Source of the DNA: Gemmatimonadota bacterium
GTDB taxonomy: Bacteria; Gemmatimonadota; Gemmatimonadetes; Gemmatimonadales; Gemmatimonadaceae
Direction: 5' to 3'
NCBI GenBank assembly: GCA_947462095.1
Contig: CANHNQ010000011.1
Coordinates: forward strand, 1-51,142
DNA length: 51,142 nucleotides
Shown: positions 26,723 through 36,010 of the stretch, in pieces
Layout: each line of letters begins with the position of its first letter
Position numbering within the stretch: position 1 is the stretch's first letter
Position numbers and translations under genes: made by a program
The notes under the pieces: generated by a model
Seen by the model: only the letters and a program-made list of their open reading frames with translations
Told to the model about the DNA's origin: nothing
Database searches by the model: none

Positions 26723-26883
26723 GGCGCGGGTGGAATGGCTCAGTGCTCCGTGTTCTGAGTTCTGGCGTCAGACTTTTTATAGTGCTCAGAGTTGAGCACT
26801 GTCTTTGCTGAAGTCTGAGCACTATACCCAGTCTGATGCCTCCGGCTGGCTGTCTGTGCTCTGTGCGTGCCGCCGCGCAGAGC
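26723..26883. repeat. Non-coding heptad-like and palindromic repeat region
   Basis: Between convergent genes. AGTGCTCAGAGTTGAGCACT (26781-26800) is a perfect 8-bp palindrome with a 4-nt loop. TATAGTGCTCAGAGT (26778-26792) also pairs with AGTCTGAGCACTATA (26812-26826) with one mismatch, so two mutually exclusive hairpins can form. The flanks show degenerate 7-nt periodicity (CTCAGTG, CTCCGTG; TTCTGAG, TTCTGGC). Probably a transcription-end structure or part of the same repeat class as 17412-17467. Confidence 0.6.
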
Positions 26884-28818
26884 TCAGCTTTCCCCTTCGC
26901 CGCCGCCGCTTTCGCCGCCGCTTTCGCCGCCGCTCTCCCCGCCGTCCTTGTCCCGCCGCCCGCGTGACCGACGCGCGCCACCACGGCGCCCACGACGTCC
27001 ACGCCGCCGCGCGCGGGCGGCGCTGTCGAGATCGGATTCGTCGCCGTCGGCCGCTGGGTTGCCGCCTTCGTCGTCGCCCTCGTGTTGGCTCGACCCCTCG
27101 GCGTCGGTCTCCTCTTTCGGAGCACGGCGGAGCGAACGGGGCGGGGTTCCGGCCATCGGCACGTCGGCGCCACTGCCGGCGGTGGACTCGCCCGTGGACG
27201 CTCCATCGGTATCCGTGCCGCCCTCGGCTCCGCCCTCGCCGGTGCCATCCTTTCTGGCACGCCCACGCCGTGAGCGACGATTCCGCCGCCGCCTTTTACG
27301 CGGGGCGGCGCCTTCGGCTCCGTCGACGGTATCGCCCTCAGTCGACCCGTCTTCGTCGCCCGCGTCCTCTGCGTCGCTGCCCTCGTCGCGATCATCGGTG
27401 CTGGGTGGCATTGCGCCGCGCTCGACGTACGGCGACGCACCGTCGGCGGCGCGCAGGCCGCCTGAGCGCAGGCCGCCCGTGCGCAGCTCATCCGTGGGCT
27501 CGGTAGCGTCCACGGGGGCGCGGTCCGCCCCGTCGCGCTTCGCGGCCGGCGCCGCGAATGGATCGTCCAGTTCGACGGCCGGATCGCGGTACGGGGAGCG
27601 GGATTCGTCGCGCCCGCGGCGCGGCCGCTTCGGGCCGTCGCTTCGGGCCGGACGCTCACCCCGCGGTAGCCGCTCCGGGCGCGCCGGCTTGGTGTCCCCT
27701 TCCGCTGTCTCGCCCCGCTGGCGCTTGGGTCGCGCGGCACGCGGCGGCCTCGACTCGGCGACCGGCTTCGCCAACGGTTCCGCCGCGCGCTCCGCGACCC
27801 GCTCCGCGACCCGCTCCACGACGCGCTCCGCGGCGCGCTCGACCGGCGCGTCCAGCTGCTCGTCGGCCGACCGTTCGCTCTTCGCGCGTTCACGCTCGCG
27901 GCGACGCCCTTCGCGTCGGCCGTTGAACGACTCTTCGTCGTCCACGCGCGGACGATCCCGCACCCGCTCACGCAGCTTCTCGACCGACAGCTCGGGTTCT
28001 TCGCGACGCTTGCCGACAGGCGCGCCGCCACGGGCCGGACGCCGCTCGGCGTCTCCTCCCGTGGATTCGGCGGCCGATCCGGCCACCGCGCGGCGTCCGC
28101 GCGCCCCCCATGCCCACTTGAGCGCGGCGAGCGCATCACGCACCGCCACGCGTCGTGTATCACGCATCCGCACGCCGTAGGTCGGCTCCATGGGGACCGA
28201 CTCCACGCGACGGGCCAGCGGGACCAGCTTGAGCAGCAGATCGGCGTTCGCGGTCCACGAGTCACCAACGCAGATCGGCTCGGCGCCGGCCTGACGCACC
28301 AGGTCGCGCAGCGCCGAAATGCGGATCAGGCGCATCGAGGCGGTGAGGTCATTCACCCCGAGCACGCGCACGAAGGGACGCATCACCCAATGCGCAGCCT
28401 TGAACAGGCGACGCACCGGCACCGGCGCGTCGGCCACGACCATGCGCTCACCGACGACCAGGTCCGCGCCGCCTTCAAAGCGACGCGCGAACTCCGGGAC
28501 GATGCCCGGCGGATCGGTGAAGTCGCCCTGGACGAGCAGCATGGCATCGCGACGCGGATAGCGCGTTTGGGCCGACACGTGCCGGATGAGCGCGTCGAGG
28601 GCGCCGGCGTATCCGACGCGGGTGGCCCCGCGGAGCACGGTGACCGGCATCGCATTCGCGTACTGCTCCGCCACCTCCGCCGTTTCGTCGGAGCTCGCAT
28701 CATCGTAGACGACGACTTCGTACTCGCGAGGAAATTCGGCGAGCACAGTGCGGATCCGCCAAAGCAGGACGCCGATGGTGGCGACCTCATTGTGTGCGGG
28801 AATGGCGAGGTAGAGCAC
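26884..28818 (-). CDS. Family 2 glycosyltransferase with a long basic disordered tail
   Basis: About 644 residues if the GTG at 28816-28818 is used, just before YLAIPAHNE. Residues 1-225 are a GT-A fold: LAIPAHNEVATIGVLL, YEVVVYDDASSDET, VLRGATRVGYAGALDALI and QGDFTDPP (98-104, the DxD-like site), followed by a GxGxx-poor C-terminal part of the domain. GT2 enzymes move sugars from nucleotide or polyprenol donors. From about 230 to the end the protein is Arg/Glu/Gly-rich and of low complexity, with VAER repeats, several clusters such as RKRRRRNRRSRRGRAR and a GGES repeat at the C-terminus. This resembles RNA-binding tails rather than anything in known GT2 enzymes. The start is uncertain; no ribosome-binding site. 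Confidence 0.75.
   Translation of the reverse strand: MLYLAIPAHNEVATIGVLLWRIRTVLAEFPREYEVVVYDDASSDETAEVAEQYANAMPVTVLRGATRVGYAGALDALIRHVSAQTRYPRRDAMLLVQGDFTDPPGIVPEFARRFEGGADLVVGERMVVADAPVPVRRLFKAAHWVMRPFVRVLGVNDLTASMRLIRISALRDLVRQAGAEPICVGDSWTANADLLLKLVPLARRVESVPMEPTYGVRMRDTRRVAVRDALAALKWAWGARGRRAVAGSAAESTGGDAERRPARGGAPVGKRREEPELSVEKLRERVRDRPRVDDEESFNGRREGRRRERERAKSERSADEQLDAPVERAAERVVERVAERVAERAAEPLAKPVAESRPPRAARPKRQRGETAEGDTKPARPERLPRGERPARSDGPKRPRRGRDESRSPYRDPAVELDDPFAAPAAKRDGADRAPVDATEPTDELRTGGLRSGGLRAADGASPYVERGAMPPSTDDRDEGSDAEDAGDEDGSTEGDTVDGAEGAAPRKRRRRNRRSRRGRARKDGTGEGGAEGGTDTDGASTGESTAGSGADVPMAGTPPRSLRRAPKEETDAEGSSQHEGDDEGGNPAADGDESDLDSAARARRRGRRGRRGGARRSRGRRDKDGGESGGESGGESGGGEGES
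26897..26944. repeat. 12-bp in-frame repeat at the end of the glycosyltransferase gene
   Basis: Repeats of a TCGCCGCCGCTT-like unit encode GGES three to four times at the C-terminus. Simple tandem expansion in a disordered tail. Confidence 0.6.
27787..27846. repeat. 12-bp tandem repeat encoding AERV units
   Basis: Four near-identical 12-bp units of the type CCGCTCCGCGAC plus a partial fifth lie inside the glycosyltransferase tail. They encode alternating E-R-V-A/V-E-R-A units. Confidence 0.7.
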
Positions 28819-29086
28819 AGGAGCCGGTGACGGGACGCGCGAGCCAACCGAAAATGACGTTGGCGTACTGGTGTACGTCCGATAATAACAGACAGAGGCC
28901 TCCGGCGGAGCGTTTCCGGGCTCAACTGGCGGATCGGCCGATGGCGGATTCCATCGAACAGCGGCGGTGGCGTCGCGGCGGCCCCAGTCTGGGGTATTAC
29001 GAGGAGATGGGTCAGCGTGGCTTCCGGCTGGCCGCGACTGGCCTTCGGGCAGACGACGGGTACTTTTCGCGATCTCCTTCGCACCC

Positions 29087-29668
29087 ATGTTCGAACCGCT
29101 TCGCGACGCCCTACGCGACTTGACCACGCGCCTCACTCCCGACGAACGCCGCACGATGACGCAGTCGATGCGTGACGCGCTGGTGCACGCCAAGCTGGGG
29201 CTCAACGACCTGCGCGCTTCACTCGCGACAACCGACGCGCGCCTTGCCGCGGAGCGGGCCGAGCTCGACACCGTGCGCCGTCGGCAGGGGTTGGCGGCCG
29301 CGGTCGGTGATCAGGAAACGGTCGCGGTGGCGGAGCGCTTCTCGGTGCAGCATCAGGAGCGCGTCGCGATGCTCGAGGCCAAGCAGATGGTGCAGCAGCA
29401 GGAGCTCTCCCTCGCTGAGCGCGACGTCGAGGCCATGTCGGCGGAGTTGCGCCTGATCCTGTCGGGGGTCGCGCCCGGGGCGCCATCGCGCGAGGCGGGG
29501 AGCGCCGAACCGTTGCCAACAGAGCACGTGTATGCGGGAGGGGATGCCGACCGGTCGGACGACGCGCTGGAAGTCCCGCCGGTGTCGCCCGCACGCCGCA
29601 CGCGCGCAGAGCGGGAGGCGGACGCCGAACAGCGACTGGCGGCACTCAAGCGTCGCATGGGCAAATGA
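29087..29668 (+). CDS. Coiled-coil protein of unknown function
   Basis: 193 residues from the ATG at 29087. No family is recognised. A long helical, charged region (about 10-130) with heptad character contains RASLATTDARLAAERAELD, QHQERVAMLEAKQMVQQQ and ELSLAERDVEAMSAELRL. A low-complexity Pro/Ala/Glu region follows, then a basic C-terminal helix RRTRAEREADAEQRLAALKRRM. No signal peptide or membrane span, so it is probably cytoplasmic. Its stop overlaps the start of the POTRA/barrel gene (ATGA), implying translational coupling and a linked role. No good ribosome-binding site is visible. Confidence 0.7.
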   Translation: MFEPLRDALRDLTTRLTPDERRTMTQSMRDALVHAKLGLNDLRASLATTDARLAAERAELDTVRRRQGLAAAVGDQETVAVAERFSVQHQERVAMLEAKQMVQQQELSLAERDVEAMSAELRLILSGVAPGAPSREAGSAEPLPTEHVYAGGDADRSDDALEVPPVSPARRTRAEREADAEQRLAALKRRMGK

Positions 29669-31434
29669 CGTGGCAGCGTGCGCTGACCGGGGCGTGCCTT
29701 GCGGCCGGTCTGCCGTGGTGCGCGATGTCGGGGCAGACCGTGAGTGCCAACGGGCAGAGGCAGCCACCGGTGTCGAGCCGAGGTCGCCTCCCGGTCACGG
29801 GATGCGCGGGTCAACCGATCAGTGACATTGTCGTCATCACGCAGCCGCCGTTTACGGACCGCCTTCCCACGCGGCTCGAGTGGGTGCGACGGACGGTTCG
29901 CCGCACGCACGTGAACACGCGGGATGACGTGATCCGCCGGTTTCTGCTGATGAAAGTCGGCGACGCCTGCAACCAGATCCGCCGGGCGGAGTCCGAGCGC
30001 ATTCTGCGCGCGCAGCCGTTCCTCGTGGACGCCAGAATTCGCGCGTACGATGACGAAGCCGGCGGCGTGCGGCTCGAGGTGGAGACGCGCGACGACTTCA
30101 GCATGGTGTTCGAGCCGATGCTGCAGGCGATGTCACCCTTTGTGCGCGGCATGCGTCTCGGTGACTCGAATCTCGGCGGGTCGGCGACGCTGGCCGCCGT
30201 CAACTGGCGCGACGGCCGCGCCTACAACGATCTGCTTGGCGTCAACCTCGAGAACTACGCGTTCGGGCGCGGGCGGAATGAATTCCGTCTGTCGGCGCAG
30301 CGCAATCGATTCGGTCAGGATATGCGGCTCGAACTCGTCCGGCCGTACTACACCGACCTGCAGCGCTACGCGTGGATCGGCAGCGTGGGCGGGACGCGCG
30401 AGCCGGTGGAGTTCCGTCGGGGCACTCTGCCGCGTAATGCGCTCACGGTCCGTCGGGAGTTCGCGAACATCGGCGCCGTCGCGCGCATCGGTCCGGTGGG
30501 TCGACTGCGGCTGATCGGGGCGTCACTCACGCGCGAAGCGCAGCGCACCGACGCGCAATCGCTGCTGCTCACGCGCGAGGGGGTGCGGGCTGATACCACC
30601 GGCGCCGTCGTACCAACATTCCGCCCGCAACGGGTCACGCGCGTGAACGCGCTGCTTGGTGTGCGCGCCATTCGCTTCGTGCAGGTGCAGGGGTTCGATG
30701 CGCTCAGCGGCGCGCAGGACGTCCGCGTTGGCATGCAGCTGGGGCTGGTCGCCGGCCGGTCGATCCTCATGCGGCAGTCGCGCGATCGCGATCATTTCGT
30801 GGCAGCGAATCTGTACGGCGGATACGGTGGTCCACAGAGCTTCGTCGGCGTGCAGGCGGTCACCGAGGCGCGGTTCGATCGTGACGCGAAGGCGTGGGAC
30901 AATTTTGTCACCAGCGGCCGACTGGCCTGGTACTTTCGTCCGGCGATTCACCAGACCACGGTGGTCGAGTCCGAGTGGAGCGCGGGGCGCGACATGCGCT
31001 CCCCGTTCCAGCTGTCGCTGGCCGATCGCGAAGGTGGCCTGATGGGCCATCGCACGTCCAGTGAGGCCGGGGCGCGGCGTCTGGTGTTCCGCGCGGAGCA
31101 GCGCTTCGTCGTGCCCACCCGGTTAAATGTGGGCGACGTCGGTCTCGCCGGCTTTGCCGAGGCCGGTCGACTGTGGGCCGAGCCGTCGGTACCGTATTCG
31201 GTGTCCACGCCGTGGCGCGGCGCGGTCGGTGTGTCCGTGCTGGCCGCCGTGCCGCCGAGTTCGCGGCGATTGTGGCGCGTGGACTTCGCGCTGCCCGTGG
31301 GCTCCGATCCGCGGCAGCGGTTCGAAGTGCGATTCTCGAGCGTTGATCGTTCGCGCGTGTTCTGGAACGAGCCGCGGGACGTACAGGCCGGTCGCGAGCG
31401 CACCGCGCCGTCCAGCCTCTTCACCTGGCCGTAA
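29665..31434 (+). CDS. Outer-membrane POTRA plus beta-barrel protein (Omp85/TamA-like)
   Basis: 589 residues. A signal-like N-terminus (ALTGACLAAGLPWCAMSGQTVSA) is followed by a POTRA-like module (about 60-150: TRRTHVNTRDDVIRRFLLMKVGDACNQIRRAESERILRAQPF...), with the helix-containing pattern VIRRFLLMKxGD typical of Omp85 family POTRA domains. The rest (about 160-589) is an amphipathic strand-rich barrel. The final residues are FTWP, lacking the usual terminal Phe barrel-assembly signal. It could assemble or translocate proteins or lipids at the outer membrane. Because only one POTRA is evident and the length is short, a BamA role is unlikely. It is coupled to the preceding coiled-coil gene by a 4-nt overlap. 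Confidence 0.78.
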   Translation: MTWQRALTGACLAAGLPWCAMSGQTVSANGQRQPPVSSRGRLPVTGCAGQPISDIVVITQPPFTDRLPTRLEWVRRTVRRTHVNTRDDVIRRFLLMKVGDACNQIRRAESERILRAQPFLVDARIRAYDDEAGGVRLEVETRDDFSMVFEPMLQAMSPFVRGMRLGDSNLGGSATLAAVNWRDGRAYNDLLGVNLENYAFGRGRNEFRLSAQRNRFGQDMRLELVRPYYTDLQRYAWIGSVGGTREPVEFRRGTLPRNALTVRREFANIGAVARIGPVGRLRLIGASLTREAQRTDAQSLLLTREGVRADTTGAVVPTFRPQRVTRVNALLGVRAIRFVQVQGFDALSGAQDVRVGMQLGLVAGRSILMRQSRDRDHFVAANLYGGYGGPQSFVGVQAVTEARFDRDAKAWDNFVTSGRLAWYFRPAIHQTTVVESEWSAGRDMRSPFQLSLADREGGLMGHRTSSEAGARRLVFRAEQRFVVPTRLNVGDVGLAGFAEAGRLWAEPSVPYSVSTPWRGAVGVSVLAAVPPSSRRLWRVDFALPVGSDPRQRFEVRFSSVDRSRVFWNEPRDVQAGRERTAPSSLFTWP

Positions 31435-31456
31435 CGGAGATCCGTCACGGCCAGGT
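31423..31456. terminator. Bidirectional hairpin spanning the stop of the barrel gene
   Basis: A 10-bp outer stem (ACCTGGCCGT / ACGGCCAGGT) plus a 5-bp inner stem around a tiny loop. It contains the stop codon of the plus-strand gene and lies 30 nt from the stop of the convergent transporter gene. No T-run follows on either strand, so it may be an mRNA-end stabiliser or a weak shared terminator. Confidence 0.5.
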
Positions 31457-31486
31457 TGGTGTCAGACCACTCGACGCGTCTGGCCC

Positions 31487-33046
31487 CTACGTGGCGCTGG
31501 CCATCAGGCGTCGGATCGGCACAATCATCAAGGCCAGAATCGCCGTGGCGCCGAAGAGGGCGATCGCGGTGCCGCTGAACACCAGCGGCGTCTGGTCGAG
31601 TTTGGTCGGATCCACATGGCCGCCCACGAGGCCCGCCACCAGATTGCCGACGGACGTGGCGAGGAACCAGATGCCCATCATCTGTCCGACATAGCGTCGC
31701 GGGGCCAGCTTCGTCATCGATGACAGACCGACCGGGCTCACGAACAGTTCGCCCAGGGTTTGGAACATGTAGCTCAGAATGAGCCACCACGGCGACACGA
31801 GCACCGAGCCGCCGCTGGCGACCACGCGGTTGGCAGCGAATACCATGATCAGAAAGCCGACACCGGCCAGGGCCAAGCCGAGCGCAAATTTGGCCGGGCT
31901 GGAGAGATCGATGTTGCGCTTCGCGAGCAGGATCCAGAGCGCGGCGAACACCGGCGAGAAGAGAATGATGAACGCCGAGTTCACCGTTTGAAACCACGTG
32001 GCGGGGATCTCGAAGCCGAACAGGTTCCGGTCCGTAAAGTCATTCGCGAACAGCTGCAACGAGGTCGGTGCCTGCTCGAACGCCGCCCAGAAGATCGCGG
32101 CAAAGACGAAGAGCACAAAGATCACGCCGGAGCGCAGCTTCTCGTCGCGGGTGAGGCCGCCGAACGCGAACAGGAAGGCGAAGAACGCGACGGCGATACC
32201 GACCAGCACGAAGGTCATCGCGCCCCCGATCGCCTGCGGATCGAGGGCGATGCTGCCGGTGCTGGCCAGCACGAATACCAAGGCCAGCACGGCCAGGCCA
32301 CCGATGGTGTAATTGCGTACCGCACCTTCGCGCTTCGCCTGCACCGCGGGATTCGGATCGCGCACGATGTCCTGCCCGAGGCTGCCCAGCATGTCTTTGG
32401 CCTTGAGCCAGAACATGAGGAGTCCGCACAGCATGCCCACGCCGGCCGCGCCGAAGCCCCAGTGCCAGCTGACCCGCTCGCCGAGATAGCCGGTGACCAG
32501 CTGGCCGATCAGGGCGCCGGTGTTGATGCCCATGTAGAAAATCGAGAAGCCGGCGTCGCGGCGCGCACCACCCTCGGGGTAGAGGTCTCCCACGATGGCG
32601 GAGATGTTCGGCTTGAGCAGTCCGGTGCCGAGCACGATGAGCACGAGACCGAGGAAGAAGAACATCTTCCCCACGCCCGCGCCGGCCATTCCCGAGATGC
32701 CAATCGCGAGGTGGCCCGACGTGATCAGCATGGCGCCGATCAGGATGGCACGACGCAACCCGAGCCAGCGGTCGGCAATCCAGCCGCCGGGGAGCGAGGC
32801 GAGGTACACCGACGCGGCGTAGATGCCCACGATGGCCGATGCGGCGGGACGATCGAAGCCGAAGCCGCCATCGGCGAGCGCGGCGGCCATGAACAACACC
32901 AGCAGCGGGCGCAGTCCGTAAAACGAGAAGCGCTCCCACATCTCGGTCATGAAAAGCAAGCCGAGTCCGCGTGGATGACCGAAGAATGCTCGATCGTTGG
33001 CGGGGGTCGGCGCGGACGAGTCCGTTCGCAGTGAGGGAGGCGTCAC
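31487..33046 (-). CDS. Proton-dependent oligopeptide transporter (POT/PTR2 family)
   Basis: 519 residues from GTG at 33044-33046, which overlaps the upstream ATPase stop by 4 nt (GTGA); the longer frame to 33169 would run into that gene. Twelve or more hydrophobic helices. The POT signature ExxERFxxYG reads [10 protein letters not shown], and the second signature [20 protein letters not shown] and [19 protein letters not shown] match the PTR2 patterns. Imports di- or tripeptides coupled to protons. It is the last gene of the peptide ABC operon, an unusual pairing of two energy sources for the same substrates. Confidence 0.93.
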   Translation of the reverse strand: MTPPSLRTDSSAPTPANDRAFFGHPRGLGLLFMTEMWERFSFYGLRPLLVLFMAAALADGGFGFDRPAASAIVGIYAASVYLASLPGGWIADRWLGLRRAILIGAMLITSGHLAIGISGMAGAGVGKMFFFLGLVLIVLGTGLLKPNISAIVGDLYPEGGARRDAGFSIFYMGINTGALIGQLVTGYLGERVSWHWGFGAAGVGMLCGLLMFWLKAKDMLGSLGQDIVRDPNPAVQAKREGAVRNYTIGGLAVLALVFVLASTGSIALDPQAIGGAMTFVLVGIAVAFFAFLFAFGGLTRDEKLRSGVIFVLFVFAAIFWAAFEQAPTSLQLFANDFTDRNLFGFEIPATWFQTVNSAFIILFSPVFAALWILLAKRNIDLSSPAKFALGLALAGVGFLIMVFAANRVVASGGSVLVSPWWLILSYMFQTLGELFVSPVGLSSMTKLAPRRYVGQMMGIWFLATSVGNLVAGLVGGHVDPTKLDQTPLVFSGTAIALFGATAILALMIVPIRRLMASAT

Positions 33047-34068
33047 GACGCGTTGGCTGAAAGGTGAAGAAGGGGCTGCTTGATGCAGGCCACGAAGTGT
33101 CCGGGCGATTTCTCTTCGAGCGGTGGGACCACGCGCGTGCACTCCGCATCCTTGAGCGGACTTGGGCACCGCGGATGAAACACGCAGCCAGTGGGCGGAT
33201 TCGCCGGCGACGGCGGATCACCCGGCAGCAGAATGCGCTGGCGCTTCGCCGTCGGGTCGGGCACCGGCACGGCGGACAGGAGCGCCTGCGTATACGGCAT
33301 CAAGGGCGTACTGAAGATCGTGCGCCGCGGCGCGAGTTCGACGATGCGGCCGAGATACATGACGGCCACGCGGTCGGCCATGTGCGCGACGACCGCGAGA
33401 TCGTGGGCGATGAACAGATAGGAGAGGCCGCGCTCGCGCTGCAGATCGCGCAGCAGATTCACCACCTGCGCCTGCACGCTCACGTCGAGCGCCGAGACCG
33501 GCTCGTCGCACACGATGAACGATGGCTCCACGGCGAGGGCGCGCGCGATGCCGATGCGCTGACGCTGGCCACCGGAAAATTCGTGCGGATATCGTGCGGC
33601 ATACTCCGGGCGCAGTCCGACTTCGTCGAGCAGGGTGGCCACGCGACGATCGGCGTCGCCGCCTTCGGCGAGGCCGTGCACGATCAGTCCTTCCTTGATC
33701 GCGGCCCCGACTGTCATGCGCGGATTGAGGGAGCCGTACGGATCCTGAAAAATGATCTGCATGTGCCGCCGCATGCGCCGCAGCGCTTCTCCGCGCAACG
33801 CCAGCACGTCGGTGCCATCGAATCGCACCGTACCGGCCGTCGGTTCAATGAGGCGAAGGATCGAGCGGCCGGTGGTCGTCTTGCCGCACCCCGACTCGCC
33901 CACCAAGGCGAGGGTTTCACCCGCCCGCACGTCGAACGACACGCCGTCCACGGCTTTCACGGCGCCGGTGATGCGCTGCAGCACCCCCGTTCGGACCGGG
34001 AACTGCTTGGTCAGGTTGCGGACCTCGAGCAGAGGGGCCGCTGGGGTACCCGTCGTCGGTGCACTCAT
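33043..34068 (-). CDS. Peptide ABC transporter ATP-binding protein (OppF/DppF type)
   Basis: 341 residues from the ATG at 34066-34068, overlapping the preceding gene by 4 nt (ATGA). Walker [12 protein letters not shown] signature [12 protein letters not shown], Walker [12 protein letters not shown] and H-loop IAHDLAV are intact. The C-terminal oligopeptide-transporter tail carries the cysteine cluster [10 protein letters not shown] ... CTRV that is common in OppD/OppF. It pairs with the OppD-type ATPase upstream in the operon to power peptide uptake. Confidence 0.92.
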   Translation of the reverse strand: MSAPTTGTPAAPLLEVRNLTKQFPVRTGVLQRITGAVKAVDGVSFDVRAGETLALVGESGCGKTTTGRSILRLIEPTAGTVRFDGTDVLALRGEALRRMRRHMQIIFQDPYGSLNPRMTVGAAIKEGLIVHGLAEGGDADRRVATLLDEVGLRPEYAARYPHEFSGGQRQRIGIARALAVEPSFIVCDEPVSALDVSVQAQVVNLLRDLQRERGLSYLFIAHDLAVVAHMADRVAVMYLGRIVELAPRRTIFSTPLMPYTQALLSAVPVPDPTAKRQRILLPGDPPSPANPPTGCVFHPRCPSPLKDAECTRVVPPLEEKSPGHFVACIKQPLLHLSANAS

Positions 34069-35123
34069 GGGCGGGCCCCCTCGAGCCCGAGGTCTCGCCG
34101 CACGGCGCGCCGCGCCGGCTCTTCCACCAGATGGCAGCGCGCCCGATGGGCCGACCCGACCTGCACCAGCGCCGGCTCTTCCGTGGCGCAGCGTTCGAAG
34201 GCGTACGGGCACCGGTCGCGAAACGTGCAGCCGCTCGGCAACGCGCCCGGCGGCGGGACCGATCCGGAGATCGTCTGCAGCCGCGATGCTTCCTCACCCA
34301 ACCGCGGGATCGCGGCCAGCAGTCCCTCGGTGTACGGATGGCTCGGCGCGGCGAAGAGATCCGCAACGTTTGCTTCCTCGACCACGCGGCCGGCGTACAT
34401 CACAATCACGCGCGAGGCCATTTCGGCGACGACGCCAAGGTCGTGGGTGATGAGCAGCAAGGCCATGCCCGTGCGCGCGCGCAGATCGCGCAGCAGTTCG
34501 AGGATCTGGGCCTGAATGGTGACGTCGAGCGCGGTCGTGGGTTCGTCGGCGATCACGAGCTTGGGGGACATAATGAGCGCCATCGCAATCATCACGCGCT
34601 GGCGCATCCCGCCCGACAGTTGATGCGGGTACTGTCTGGCGCGCGCGTCGGCATCGGCGATGCCGACCTGCGCGAGCATGTCCACCGTGCGCGTCCATGT
34701 TTCCTGCCGCGAGAGCGTCGTATGGACGCGCAGCACTTCCTCAATCTGGTCGCCGACGGTGAGGACGGGGTTGAGCGCCGTCATCGGCTCCTGAAAAATC
34801 ATCGCCATATGCTGGCCGCGAATGTCCCGTAGCCGCTCGTCATCGAGCGTCAGCATGTCATCGCCGTTGAACATGATCCGGCTTCCCGACTCAATGCGGC
34901 CGGGAGATGGCACGAGACGGAGCAGCGAGAGGGCCGTGAGCGACTTCCCACATCCGGATTCGCCCACCAGGCAGACGGATTCACCGCGGGCGACCGTGAA
35001 CGAGACGCCGTCGACGGCACGCGCCACGCCGTGGCCCGCCGGAAAGGCGATCTGCAACGCGTGCACATCGAGCAGCGCACGATCGGACGTGGTCGTGGAG
35101 TCGCGTGTGGCAGAAATCGTCAC
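34065..35123 (-). CDS. Peptide ABC transporter ATP-binding protein (OppD/DppD type)
   Basis: 352 residues from a GTG at 35121-35123 in a GTGA overlap with the upstream permease stop. Walker A GESGCGKS, signature [15 protein letters not shown], Walker [13 protein letters not shown]-loop [13 protein letters not shown], and the C-terminal [15 protein letters not shown]. Second ATPase of the peptide transporter. Length and the Cys tail match OppD. Confidence 0.93.
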   Translation of the reverse strand: MTISATRDSTTTSDRALLDVHALQIAFPAGHGVARAVDGVSFTVARGESVCLVGESGCGKSLTALSLLRLVPSPGRIESGSRIMFNGDDMLTLDDERLRDIRGQHMAMIFQEPMTALNPVLTVGDQIEEVLRVHTTLSRQETWTRTVDMLAQVGIADADARARQYPHQLSGGMRQRVMIAMALIMSPKLVIADEPTTALDVTIQAQILELLRDLRARTGMALLLITHDLGVVAEMASRVIVMYAGRVVEEANVADLFAAPSHPYTEGLLAAIPRLGEEASRLQTISGSVPPPGALPSGCTFRDRCPYAFERCATEEPALVQVGSAHRARCHLVEEPARRAVRRDLGLEGARP

Positions 35124-36010
35124 GGGCGCACGGTACGGGGAGAGGAGGGGGCGGGCGGCGACGCGACACCGGCCGCAGGGGCCGGCGCGGCGCCGAGACT
35201 CGGAACGTGATTCGGTACGAACCGCTCGCGCAAGGCGTCGCCGAGCGCATTACAGGCGAGAACCGCAAAGACGGTGGCCAGCCCCGGGAACAGCGAGAGC
35301 CACCACTCGCTCTGCACGACCCCGGATCCGTCGCGGAGAATCGTTCCCCAACTCGCCTGAGGCGCTTGGATCCCGAGGCCGAGGTAACTGAGGCCGGCCT
35401 CCAGAGCGATCGTTCCCGCTACCCCGAAGGTGGTGGTGATCACGAGGGTCGGCAGCAGGTGCGGCAGCAGATGTCGCCAGAGGAGCCGCGGGGCGCGAAC
35501 ACCCTGAGCGCGGGCGGCCGCGATGAACTCCTGCGCGCTCAGGGCCCGCAGTTCATCGGTCACGAGCCGCGCCGTGTCGAACCACCCGGTGAAGCCGATC
35601 AGCACGACGAGTGCGGGAAACGACAGGGCGCCCCACAGTGCGCTCACCGCCAGCAGGATGAGCAGACGCGGTATCGACAGGGCGACGTCGAGGAGTCGTC
35701 GCATCGTGGTGTCGACGATGCCACCGGCCAGCGTGGAGATCGCACCGTACAACGTCCCGACGACGAGCGACAGCGACACGGAGAGGACGGCGAGGGCCAA
35801 CGACACGCGGCCACCGTCGAGCACGCGACTGAGGACGTCGCGACTCACCGCGTCGGTGCCGAAGGGATGGGCCAGCGACGGGGGCTGACTGCGCAGCGCG
35901 ATGATGTCGAGCTGCGCATTCGGTGGATAGGGCGAGAGTAGCGGCCCCGCCACCACCACGGACACGAGGACGGCAATCAGCACGAGGGCCGTTGGTAATT
36001 GGCGTCTCAC
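35120..36010 (-). CDS. Peptide ABC transporter permease (OppC/DppC type)
   Basis: 296 residues from GTG at 36008-36010 (GTGA overlap with the upstream permease). Six predicted membrane spans. The EAA loop reads EFIAAARAQGVRAPRLLWRHLLPH, matching the ABC permease ATPase-docking motif, and HPFGTDAVSRDVLSRVLDGGRVSL is the DppC-type N-terminal signature. The C-terminus has a Pro/Ala-rich extension after FVPNHVP. Confidence 0.92.
   Translation of the reverse strand: MRRQLPTALVLIAVLVSVVVAGPLLSPYPPNAQLDIIALRSQPPSLAHPFGTDAVSRDVLSRVLDGGRVSLALAVLSVSLSLVVGTLYGAISTLAGGIVDTTMRRLLDVALSIPRLLILLAVSALWGALSFPALVVLIGFTGWFDTARLVTDELRALSAQEFIAAARAQGVRAPRLLWRHLLPHLLPTLVITTTFGVAGTIALEAGLSYLGLGIQAPQASWGTILRDGSGVVQSEWWLSLFPGLATVFAVLACNALGDALRERFVPNHVPSLGAAPAPAAGVASPPAPSSPRTVRP

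Noticed and set aside
26867-28180. 437-residue plus-strand frame opposite the glycosyltransferase tail
   Set aside because: Arg/Ser/Pro-rich shadow produced by the repetitive coding strand. The minus-strand frame is continuous with a clear GT2 domain.
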